The notes below the pieces were generated by a model. The model was not told the DNA's origin. It was given only the letters and a program-made list of their open reading frames with translations, and ran no database searches. 44,408 bases of DNA from CAYOHP01 sp964403795 [NCBI: uncultured bacterium] (GTDB lineage: Bacteria; Muiribacteriota; UBA6191; CAZXTJ01), in the NCBI GenBank assembly GCA_964403795.1, contig CAYOHP010000044.1, positions 1 through 44,408 of the forward strand. Direction: 5' to 3'. The position numbers and the translations under genes were made by a program. Below are positions 1 to 6,898 of this stretch, piece after piece (position 1 is the stretch's first letter; every line of letters begins with the position of its first letter).

Positions 1-14
1 ACGGTTCTGTGGGA

Positions 15-40
15 GCCGGGGGCGGGCAACCGCCCCCGGC
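15..40 (-). terminator. GC-rich stem-loop downstream of the pilus-like operon
   Basis: An 11-bp perfect stem (GCCGGGGGCGG / CCGCCCCCGGC) encloses a 4-nt GCAA loop. It lies about 60 bp past the stop of the leftward PilX-like gene. It has no T-run, so it could be a weak or Rho-assisted terminator, or it could serve a gene outside the window. The rest of positions 1-100 shows no other feature. Confidence 0.5.
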
Positions 41-100
41 TACCCGACAAGCCCGACCGCGAGCGAACCCCTTGGGGTGAGCTGCAGACGAACTGAGGAA

Positions 101-2119
101 CTAATGCCCCTCGAGGTAGACGTGGACCTTCTTGTCGAGGAAGACCCGGAGCTTCTTGCGGTAGTTCACGTCCCGGGTGGTGTCGAGTTCCTCGTCGTAG
201 AGCACCGTCTTGGGTTCGGCCCCGGCCAGCATCGAACGGAGGTCCAGGGTGCGGGCCGCCACCGAGCCGACCACGTCCAGGCGACCTCGGGAGGAGACCT
301 GGCCGCGCAGCGCCACCAGCGAGGCCCGGACCCGCTCCGAGGTCTGGATCCGGAGGTCCCCGCCCAGCGCCACCAGGGTCAGGGTGTCCTCGGGCCGCTC
401 GGGTTCCACCCGGCCCGTCACCGTGATCCCGCCCTGGACCAGCAGCATCCCGGAACTCGCCGGCCTCACCGCGCCGAGTTCGACGTCCCCGGTCCGGACG
501 TGGACGATCCCCGGCAGGTCGAGCTTGCCATCGGGTCCCATGTAGCGCTGCTGGAGTTCGGCCGCGTCCGCCACCGCGTAGACCGCCTTGGCGGTGAGCA
601 CCTTCTCGAGCAGCGGCCCGTCGAGGTCGTCGAGGGCCCCTGCGAAGACGTCCTCGCCGGTCCCGGAGGCCAGCCGGCGCACCAGCCGGCAGTACCCGGG
701 GACCGGATTCCCCGGAGCCGGGTAGAGGAACCACTTGTCGCCCGCCACGGCCGGGCCCAGGTGGGTGAGCGCCCCCTCTGCCAGCCGGGCAGGCGGCACG
801 AAGGGGGTGGCGTCGCTGGTCACCCGTCCGTCGGGCTGCAGCAGCTCGCCGTTGGTGGCCAGATAGTCCCAGGCCCGGTTGTAAGCCTCGTGTTCGATCC
901 GGGCCATGACCCGCTCGTAGGCGTCGTAGCGACCCCGGAACGGGCCCTGCCCCCCCAGGGCCGAGAACTCCCCGGCCGTGCGGTAGGGATACCAGAGCCC
1001 GTCGAGCAGGCGCAGGGTGACGAAGCTCCGGTAGGCGGGTCCCAGCACCACGGTGGGACTCACGTTGCCGACATCGCCCATGAGGTGGACGGCCCCGGTC
1101 CCGTCCCCCACCGAGCCGGTTCCCGGTACCGGACGGGGATAGTCCCCGGGCGCGGCCGCGCTCCCGAACTTGGCGCTGGCCCGGATCCCGTCGTAGAAGC
1201 CGAAGGTCAGGCCGTACTCGTTGGCGATCCCGTCGAGGTCGCTCTTCATGCGGTAGCGGGTCCGCCGGAGCTGGAACATCTCCTCGTAGGGGCCAGCCCC
1301 GATCCCGTGGACCAGGTTCAGGTACCAGGGCTGTTCCCCGCCCAGGTAGACCAGCCCGCCTCGATCCGGGGCCACCGTCGAGAACACGTCCGCGAGCGGG
1401 AGGAAGCGACCCTCCTCGAGGGCCGGGTAGCGCTCGGCCCGGTGGAAGAGGACCAGCGGCCGGGCGGGCTCCCCCTGCATGCGCAGTCCGGAGGCCGGGT
1501 CGGTGCGGTCGTAGCGGAGCGGGTTCCAGTCCTGGTCTCCCTGGCTCCTCAGGAACAGCGTGAACTTGGAGACCACCGGGGCCACCACCGAGACGACCTT
1601 GACCTGCTTGGCGGCCACCAGGGTGCGGATCACGCCCCGGTAGCCGGCCCGGGCCACCAGGGCCAGCTCGCCGAATTTCTCGCGCCCGTCCCGCACCAGG
1701 CCGCGCAGCCCCCCCTCGGGGTAGAAGGGCTGGAAGTTGCGGAGCTCGACCTTCACCTCGAGGGAGGCGGCTCCGTCGAACAGTCCCACCAGTTCGTCGA
1801 GCACCGGCGAGGCGATCGGGATCGAGGTCCCGTTGGCCTGGTCGGCGGCCTTCTCGACCAGAGCCAGGTAGAACGGCGAGGCGGCGTCCAGCGAACTCTG
1901 CCGCATGTGTTCCATGGTCAGGTTCAGGCCCGACTCGGCCAGGTTCAGGGCGATCTCGCCGAAGGTGTAGCGATGCGCCTCGAGGTACTGCTGGCGCATG
2001 GCCTGCTGCAGCATGAAGGCCCCGATCGCCACCACCACGATCAGGGCGCCCACCACCACCAGCACGATGCCGCGCCGGCGACGGATTCGGGGGGCGGGGC
2101 CGGAGCCGGGACGTCTCAC
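101..2119 (-). CDS. PilX-like type IV pilus/type II secretion assembly protein
   Basis: The 672-residue protein starts with a basic stretch (RIRRRRG), then one hydrophobic segment at about residues 18-38 and the phrase ALNLAESGLNL. This is the layout of PilX/GspK-type minor pilins, whose N-terminal helix packs into the pilus or pseudopilus in the inner membrane. The rest is a large extracytoplasmic region. Near the C-terminus is a run of short beta-like repeats (VQGGITVTGRVEPERP, then LVALGGDLRIQTSERVRASLVALRG in pieces), as in other PilX-like proteins. The GTG start at 2119 is chosen because it overlaps the upstream TGA as GTGA and places the basic/hydrophobic start at the N-terminus; the open frame continues upstream with no sensible protein. 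It is the last gene of a three-gene leftward unit. The family is supported by layout only, not by sequence search. Confidence 0.6.
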   Translation of the reverse strand: MRRPGSGPAPRIRRRRGIVLVVVGALIVVVAIGAFMLQQAMRQQYLEAHRYTFGEIALNLAESGLNLTMEHMRQSSLDAASPFYLALVEKAADQANGTSIPIASPVLDELVGLFDGAASLEVKVELRNFQPFYPEGGLRGLVRDGREKFGELALVARAGYRGVIRTLVAAKQVKVVSVVAPVVSKFTLFLRSQGDQDWNPLRYDRTDPASGLRMQGEPARPLVLFHRAERYPALEEGRFLPLADVFSTVAPDRGGLVYLGGEQPWYLNLVHGIGAGPYEEMFQLRRTRYRMKSDLDGIANEYGLTFGFYDGIRASAKFGSAAAPGDYPRPVPGTGSVGDGTGAVHLMGDVGNVSPTVVLGPAYRSFVTLRLLDGLWYPYRTAGEFSALGGQGPFRGRYDAYERVMARIEHEAYNRAWDYLATNGELLQPDGRVTSDATPFVPPARLAEGALTHLGPAVAGDKWFLYPAPGNPVPGYCRLVRRLASGTGEDVFAGALDDLDGPLLEKVLTAKAVYAVADAAELQQRYMGPDGKLDLPGIVHVRTGDVELGAVRPASSGMLLVQGGITVTGRVEPERPEDTLTLVALGGDLRIQTSERVRASLVALRGQVSSRGRLDVVGSVAARTLDLRSMLAGAEPKTVLYDEELDTTRDVNYRKKLRVFLDKKVHVYLEGH

Positions 2120-2673
2120 CGCTGGGAGATGCCTTCGCGGGAGACCAGGTAGGCCATGCGCAATTCGGAGTCGGTGCGCTTGCCGCTCATGATCTCCTTC
2201 CACCTCACCGTGACCAGGATGCGCTTCAGGCCACCCCACGCCCCTTCGTCCCCGCGGGAGCTCACCTGGGTGATCGCCAGGTAGCGCTCGAAGTCCCCCC
2301 CGGTGGTCACCGGGGTGATCCGAGCGCCGAGGTCGGCGATGCGCGCCCCCGGTTCGGAGGCCACCAGCCGGTCCCCCACCTCGGCGTCGCTCCAGCCGGT
2401 CAGGCCGTTCTCCTGGGTGAGCGGGAGCTCGTCATAGGGGATCGCCTTCAGGATCTCGACCAGGTCCGAGGCGTGGTTGGTGGCCCGGATCCGGTTCACG
2501 CTCGAGGCGCTGCCCCGTTCCGAGGAAGTGAGGATGTCGTAGAGCGGGAAGAGCGCCACCCCGACCAGCAGGGCGACGAACAGGATCTCGACCAGGGACA
2601 CGCCCCGGCGATCGGCGGCGGGGGCCGCCACGCGGCGCTGCCAGCTGCGACGGCGTCCCCCCGGTGCGCCCAT
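2116..2673 (-). CDS. Prepilin-like protein (PilV/GspI type)
   Basis: This 185-residue protein has a classic type IV prepilin signal: a basic leader, RRG24, then VSLVE (V25 at +1, Glu29 at +5), followed by a hydrophobic helix (ILFVALLVGVALFPLYDIL). Prepilin peptidase would cut after Gly24. The mature part is short and contains GLTGWSDAEVGDRLVA and VTVRWKE, the latter typical of PilV/GspI-type minor pilins. The +1 residue is Val instead of the usual Phe or Met. The start ATG at 2673 overlaps the TGA of the preceding gene (ATGA), and its own TGA overlaps the next gene's GTG, so the three genes are probably translationally coupled. A minor pilin or pseudopilin role is inferred; the main pilin and the motor genes are not in the window. 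Confidence 0.7.
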   Translation of the reverse strand: MGAPGGRRRSWQRRVAAPAADRRGVSLVEILFVALLVGVALFPLYDILTSSERGSASSVNRIRATNHASDLVEILKAIPYDELPLTQENGLTGWSDAEVGDRLVASEPGARIADLGARITPVTTGGDFERYLAITQVSSRGDEGAWGGLKRILVTVRWKEIMSGKRTDSELRMAYLVSREGISQR

Positions 2674-3068
2674 CAATAGACCCAGAACCGGTTCACCCGC
2701 ACGCCGCGGGCCCGGGCCAGGAGCCTGGCTTCGCCCAGGATGGCCCCGGGCAGCGCCACCTCGAAGGTGAAGTAGCTGCGACCGAAGGCCTTCCACCGGG
2801 CCTCCGAGGCCTCGTCATGGAGCGACTCCGGGGTCTCGACCACCACCAGCACGACCTCGTCGGACCACTTGGCCTTGAGGTCGGGGATCTGGTCGTTGAC
2901 CGGGACGGGAGCCTCCCGGCCTCCCCATCCCCCGACCGCCATCACCCGGAAGCCCTCGGCCTCGAGCTGGCGGGCGGTGGCCTCGAGGATCTGCTCGCGG
3001 GAGAGGCCCCGGGGGGCCTGTGCAGGCTCTGCTGGAGCGCCGGAACGGGACGGTGCGGTGGCTCCCAT
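2673..3068 (-). CDS. Small protein of unknown function, possibly a PD-(D/E)XK-like fold
   Basis: The 131-residue soluble protein is the first gene of the pilus-like unit. It has a clear Shine-Dalgarno (AGGAGG, 5 nt before ATG). It reads as alternating helix and strand: an N-terminal helix (REQILEATARQLEAEGF), then IPDLKAKW, the strand VVLVVVETPESL, then FEVALP and a C-terminal RGVRVNRFWVY. The order PD ... E(T)P ... strand-helix-strand resembles degenerate nuclease-fold proteins that lack the catalytic Lys. That resemblance is only my reading of the pattern; I do not recognise the family. It is coupled by ATGA to the prepilin gene, so a role in the same process is likely. Confidence 0.6.
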   Translation of the reverse strand: MGATAPSRSGAPAEPAQAPRGLSREQILEATARQLEAEGFRVMAVGGWGGREAPVPVNDQIPDLKAKWSDEVVLVVVETPESLHDEASEARWKAFGRSYFTFEVALPGAILGEARLLARARGVRVNRFWVY

Positions 3069-3132
3069 GACGTCCTCCTGAAGGTCTCGAAGACCGCTCC
3101 GATGGTAGCACGAAGCCCATCCGGGACCGTGC

Positions 3133-3138
3133 TAGCCT
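3133..3138 (+). promoter_or_regulatory. TANNNT -10-like box, leaderless start
   Basis: TAGCCT lies 6 nt upstream of the GTG at 3145, so transcription would begin at or next to the start codon. There is no Shine-Dalgarno sequence. No good -35 is visible. It belongs to a recurring pattern in this window. Confidence 0.45.
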
Positions 3139-3144
3139 GAGGCC

Positions 3145-3741
3145 GTGATGAACCTCCTCCTCATGCTCCTGGGCGTGCTGGTGGTGGGCGGGCTCCTGGG
3201 CCTGGCCGGAGCCGTCACCCTGGGGCTGGTGCTGGCCCGGGAGCTCCGGCTCTTCCTGCGGGCGCCCGGCTACTACATGCAGAAGGCGCTCTCGGGACCA
3301 GGATACGAGGCCCGCGCCCGCAAGCTGGCCTCCCGGGTGCGCCGGCTGCTGCCCCAAGCCGGTCGCGAGGGCCCGTTCCGGGAACTCATGGAACGGGTGG
3401 ACCGGGCCGTGTCCGCGATCCGCGAGCTGGAACGCCGACGGGAGGCGATCGTCCTCTACCTCGACCATGACCTGGCCTCCGACCAGCTCGCGCTGCCCCC
3501 CGGCCAGGAGGCGAGCAACGCCCTCCGCACCCTGGGGGCGCGCCGGGGCGAGATCGATCAGCAACTGGCGGCCAGCCTGACGAACCTGGCCGAGATCGAA
3601 CGCTGCGTGGCCGCCAAGGTGCTCGGAGGCCGCGACCCCGAGCGCGAGCGCGAGACCCAGGCCGAGCTCGACGAGACCATGGCCGAGCTCGAGGACCTGC
3701 TCAAGGCCGATCAGGAGGCCGGGCTGCTCCCCGGCCGGTAG
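3145..3741 (+). CDS. Membrane-anchored coiled-coil protein, unknown function
   Basis: The 198-residue protein has one N-terminal transmembrane helix (about residues 3-31), which is probably an uncleaved anchor. After it comes a charged region rich in Glu, Arg, Ala and Leu that should form long helices or coiled coils (RELERRREAIVLYL; AELDETMAELEDLL). No catalytic motif is visible. The start is GTG at 3145, with ATG at 3148 as an alternative two codons on. It is divergent from the small protein gene at 3068 and convergent with the TPR/TerB gene. The last 31 bp of the two convergent genes overlap (3711-3741), so their transcripts would be complementary at their 3' ends. I do not recognise the family. 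Confidence 0.65.
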   Translation: MMNLLLMLLGVLVVGGLLGLAGAVTLGLVLARELRLFLRAPGYYMQKALSGPGYEARARKLASRVRRLLPQAGREGPFRELMERVDRAVSAIRELERRREAIVLYLDHDLASDQLALPPGQEASNALRTLGARRGEIDQQLAASLTNLAEIERCVAAKVLGGRDPERERETQAELDETMAELEDLLKADQEAGLLPGR

Positions 3742-5969
3742 CGCTCCAGCGCCCGGGCGATCCGGGCCCGGAGCGCGTCGGGCAGGCCCGGCTCCGCCTC
3801 CAGGCGGGAGAGCGAGGCCACGAAATCCCCCGGGTCCCGGCCCTGGCGACACGCACACTCGGCCCCCGCCAGCAGCACCGCGGCCCTGGCCCGGGGATCG
3901 ACCCGCGAATCGGACCCGTAGGCCCCCCCGTGGCTCGACGAGGACGAGGCCACCACCTCGAGCAGATCGAGCCAGGCGTGGTAGGAAGCCGCCAGGGCGG
4001 CCTCGACCCGGCAGGCGGCGACCACCTCGGAGAGCTCGGGAGCCTGCTCGAGCAGCCCCTCGGCGGCGTCGAGCGCCTCCAGCACCTCGAGCTTGGCACC
4101 ACGGGCCGCGGCTCTCGCCAGGCGCTCCCGGATCGCCGAGATCCGGGCCTGGAACGAGCCGTCCGGGGCGCCCGCCCCCCCGGGATCGCCGGCCACGGGC
4201 GAGGTCGGCGCCATCAGGCGGGTCAGAGCCGCCTCGACCTTCCCGGTCCCGGGACGCAGGAGCGAGAGCGCCTGGAGCTCGCGCACCGCCCGGGTCGGGT
4301 CCCCGTCCGCCTCCGCGGCCGCTACCAGACCTTCGGCCAGGGCCTCCACCACCGCCTTGCACCCGGGGTTGGCCCTCGCCAGGGCCCAGGCCGCAGCCCG
4401 ACCCTGGGCCCCGAGGCCGACCATGGTGGTGACCGCCCGGGCCACCGAGGTCCGCAGCCTGCGGGAGTAGCGCCCCACCTCGGCGAGCGGCGGCAGGACT
4501 CCGGGCAGTGCCCCGGGGGAGGTGGCCCGGAGCTGGTCGAGCACGGTGGCCAGGGCCTGGGCCAGGCCGGGCCGGAGGGTGGCGCTGCCCAGGAAGAAGA
4601 AGCCGCGGAAGCGGTGCACCGCCCGCCGGTCCAGGGGCGCAGCCAGCAAGGCGGCCACCACCGGATAGGAGGCGCGCTCCCGTTCCCCGGCCGTGAGCAC
4701 CGCCTCGAGCGCCACCTCGGCGGGTACCTCCAGCAACTCCCGGCAGGTCTCGAGCAGGGTGAGTTCCTCGGGCTCGATCTCCCCATCGGCCACAGCCGCG
4801 GCGGCCAGGCGACGGAACACCTCGGTCCGATCCAGGGGACGGGAAGGCCCCCCCGCGATCCCCGGGGAGTCGGCGGAACCACCCTGGTCCTTCCCCCCGT
4901 TCTCCGCCGCCTGCCGTGCCGCCCGCGCTCCCGCCACCCGTTCGAGCGCCGCCCTCCGGGCCGCCGCGTCCAGGCCCAGGAGCCGAGCCAGCCGGACCAG
5001 GAGATCCTCCTCCCATGGCTCGACCCGTCCGTCCGCGACCGCGGCCTCCAGGAAGCTCTCGAAGGCGGCCTCGGGCGAGAGCGGATCCCGCCGTCCCGCC
5101 CGGGAAGCCCGGGCCCCGTGCCACTGGTAGCGGAACGGCAGGCGCAGGTCGACGGCCTCGGCCTGCGGATCTCCCCCGTTCCCGGGACCGGCACCCGGTC
5201 CGCCTCCTGTGCCGGTGGCCCCGGGGCCGGCCTGGCCGCCTTCCCCTCGCGCCGAGCGGACCGCGGACTCGACCCGGGGATCGCCGGGATCGATCGCCCG
5301 CGCCCGGGCCAGGGCCGCCTCCGCCACCAGTCGGTCCGGCTCCCAGAGCGCCAGGCAGACCAGTGCCGGCAGGAGGTTCGGGTCCAGCTCGAGGGCCCGG
5401 TGGAATCGGCTGCAGGCGTCCACCCGCCGGCCTTCCAGGGCCAGCAGGCGACCGGTCTCGGTGAGCAGGCGCGGCTCCTCGCCGTGGCGGGCCTGCGCCG
5501 CCTGGAGACGACGGTGGGCCGCCTCGACCCGCCCCTCGGCACCGAGCCGGGCCACCCGCTCCGCGATCCGACCCGGGGAGGCATCGGGACCCGGATCCTC
5601 GGGCTCGACCCCGGGGCGCGCCAGCTCCCGGAGGTCGTCCCGCAGCCAGGCCGCGGGCGGGGGCTCGAAGACGTGCACCGGCCAGGCCGGGTCCCGGGCA
5701 TCGTCGAGGACCAGCAGGTAGCCCCCGTCGAGCTCGTCGGCCAGCCGCAGCGCGGTCGCCGGGTCGAGGTCGAGACCGGCTTCGAGCAGGCCCGAGCCGT
5801 GGACCTCCACGCCGAGCCGGAGGCCGGCGGGCCCGGGGGAGACCCGCACCTCGAGGCGACGGCACAGCAGCCGGGCCAGGTCCTCCTCGGGATGCTCCGA
5901 GACCAGGTGGAAGGCTGGGAGTCCGCCCTCGGGATCCGGCAAGGGCGCCAGGCCCAGCCGCACGATCAC
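3711..5969 (-). CDS. TPR and TerB-like domain protein
   Basis: The 752-residue protein appears cytosolic: it has no signal peptide or membrane helix. Residues from about 130 to 230 read as TPR-like helices (LLTETGRLLALEGRRVDACSRFHRALELDP in pieces), followed by a Gly-rich linker. Two TerB-like units follow at about residues 300-350 and 380-430; each has the helix-turn pattern ADG-(R/E)-(V/I)-EP-x-E (AVADGRVEPWEED; AVADGEIEPEELTL). The C-terminal half is helical and Ala/Leu-rich without a known motif. It starts with GTG, overlapping the TGA of the TPR lipoprotein gene, and is the last gene of a three-gene coupled operon below a Ser/Thr kinase gene. TerB-like domains occur in membrane-linked stress and signalling systems, so a scaffold role is a reasonable guess. 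A second protein with the same TerB-like pair begins at 44064. Confidence 0.65.
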   Translation of the reverse strand: MIVRLGLAPLPDPEGGLPAFHLVSEHPEEDLARLLCRRLEVRVSPGPAGLRLGVEVHGSGLLEAGLDLDPATALRLADELDGGYLLVLDDARDPAWPVHVFEPPPAAWLRDDLRELARPGVEPEDPGPDASPGRIAERVARLGAEGRVEAAHRRLQAAQARHGEEPRLLTETGRLLALEGRRVDACSRFHRALELDPNLLPALVCLALWEPDRLVAEAALARARAIDPGDPRVESAVRSARGEGGQAGPGATGTGGGPGAGPGNGGDPQAEAVDLRLPFRYQWHGARASRAGRRDPLSPEAAFESFLEAAVADGRVEPWEEDLLVRLARLLGLDAAARRAALERVAGARAARQAAENGGKDQGGSADSPGIAGGPSRPLDRTEVFRRLAAAAVADGEIEPEELTLLETCRELLEVPAEVALEAVLTAGERERASYPVVAALLAAPLDRRAVHRFRGFFFLGSATLRPGLAQALATVLDQLRATSPGALPGVLPPLAEVGRYSRRLRTSVARAVTTMVGLGAQGRAAAWALARANPGCKAVVEALAEGLVAAAEADGDPTRAVRELQALSLLRPGTGKVEAALTRLMAPTSPVAGDPGGAGAPDGSFQARISAIRERLARAAARGAKLEVLEALDAAEGLLEQAPELSEVVAACRVEAALAASYHAWLDLLEVVASSSSSHGGAYGSDSRVDPRARAAVLLAGAECACRQGRDPGDFVASLSRLEAEPGLPDALRARIARALERYRPGSSPAS

Positions 5970-6898
5970 GGACCGGCCTCGTCCTCGTCGTGGTCGGGAG
6001 GCGGCCCGGGGTCGAAACCCGGCGGCGGCACGGCTTCCGGGCCCTTGGCCAGCACCGCCTCGACGTTCTCCTGGAGCAGGGCCGGGAGCTCCAGGCTGCG
6101 GGCGGCCTGGTAGATGTTGCGACCCCGGGCGATGTCACCGGAGCGCCAGAGCGCATAGCCGGTCCGGAGCAGCAGCATGGGATCGGGCTGGTCGCGGCCG
6201 GCCGCCACCCCGACCTTGGCGGCCTCGGCCCACATCTCCTCGAGCAGCAGCGCGGCCAGCAGCGAGCCGAGGTCACCGGCCTTGGCGGCATCGATCTCGA
6301 AGACCCGGAAGAGGGCCTCGGCCGCCTCCCGGGTACGACCGGCCCGGTCGCAAGCGATGGCCAGGTGCTTCTCGACCTGGGGATCGCCGGGGCGCCGGAC
6401 CTTGGCCTGGAGGAAGCGGGTGCGGGCCGCCTCGTAGCGTCCCCGCTTCAGCTCCAGGACGCCCAGGTTGAAGACCGTGTCGCCCGACTCCGGCTCCGCC
6501 GCCAGCGCGGCCTCGAAGGCGGCCTGGGCAGCCTCGAGCTGGCCGGCCTGGAGCAGGAAGGCGCCCAGCTTGTTCTGGATCCGGGCCGGGTGCTTCGAGA
6601 CCGGCAGCGCCTGGCGCCAGGCGGCGAGCGCCGCATCCACCCGCTTCTGCGCCGCGTACACGTCGCCGATCCGCTCGTGGACCTCGGGGAACTCGGCGGC
6701 GTGGCTGCGCTGGACCTCCTGGTAGCGCTCCAGGGCGGCGTCATGGAGACCCAACTCGAAGGAGGCCTTGCCTTCTTCCATGAGGCGAGCCGGGTCCTTG
6801 CCGCACCCGGTGATGGCGAGCGCCAGCCCGAGGACCAAGGTCCGAGCGGAGGAGGGACGGCGGCGAACCCGCCCCCGGGTGGCGAGGAAGTTCGTCAC
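5966..6898 (-). CDS. TPR-repeat lipoprotein
   Basis: The 310-residue protein has a lipoprotein signal peptide (basic start, LVLGLALAITGC, lipid cysteine about residue 32), so it is probably anchored in the outer or inner membrane. The mature part is a series of tetratricopeptide repeats: DAALERYQEVQRSHA, DAALAAWRQALPVS, EAAQAAFEAALAAEPES, EAARTRFLQAKVRRPGD and further degenerate units. The C-terminus is Pro- and acid-rich (PPPDHDEDEAGP). The GTG start at 6898 overlaps the TGA of the upstream 777-residue TPR gene (GTGA); the longer open frame upstream is a shadow. TPRs bind partner proteins, and the flanking genes suggest a membrane-linked complex. The partner and process cannot be read from sequence. 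Confidence 0.75.
   Translation of the reverse strand: MTNFLATRGRVRRRPSSARTLVLGLALAITGCGKDPARLMEEGKASFELGLHDAALERYQEVQRSHAAEFPEVHERIGDVYAAQKRVDAALAAWRQALPVSKHPARIQNKLGAFLLQAGQLEAAQAAFEAALAAEPESGDTVFNLGVLELKRGRYEAARTRFLQAKVRRPGDPQVEKHLAIACDRAGRTREAAEALFRVFEIDAAKAGDLGSLLAALLLEEMWAEAAKVGVAAGRDQPDPMLLLRTGYALWRSGDIARGRNIYQAARSLELPALLQENVEAVLAKGPEAVPPPGFDPGPPPDHDEDEAGP

Noticed and set aside
77-2152. Plus-strand frame of 691 codons opposite the PilX-like gene
   Set aside because: His/Gly/Asp-rich with no motif; the minus strand has a signal-like helix and coupling to the prepilin gene.
2815-6291. Long minus-strand frame over 2.8-6.3 kb
   Set aside because: It is an Arg/Gly/Pro-rich shadow in a different frame from the TPR/TerB gene and runs antisense to the coiled-coil gene; codon pattern and motifs support the named genes instead.
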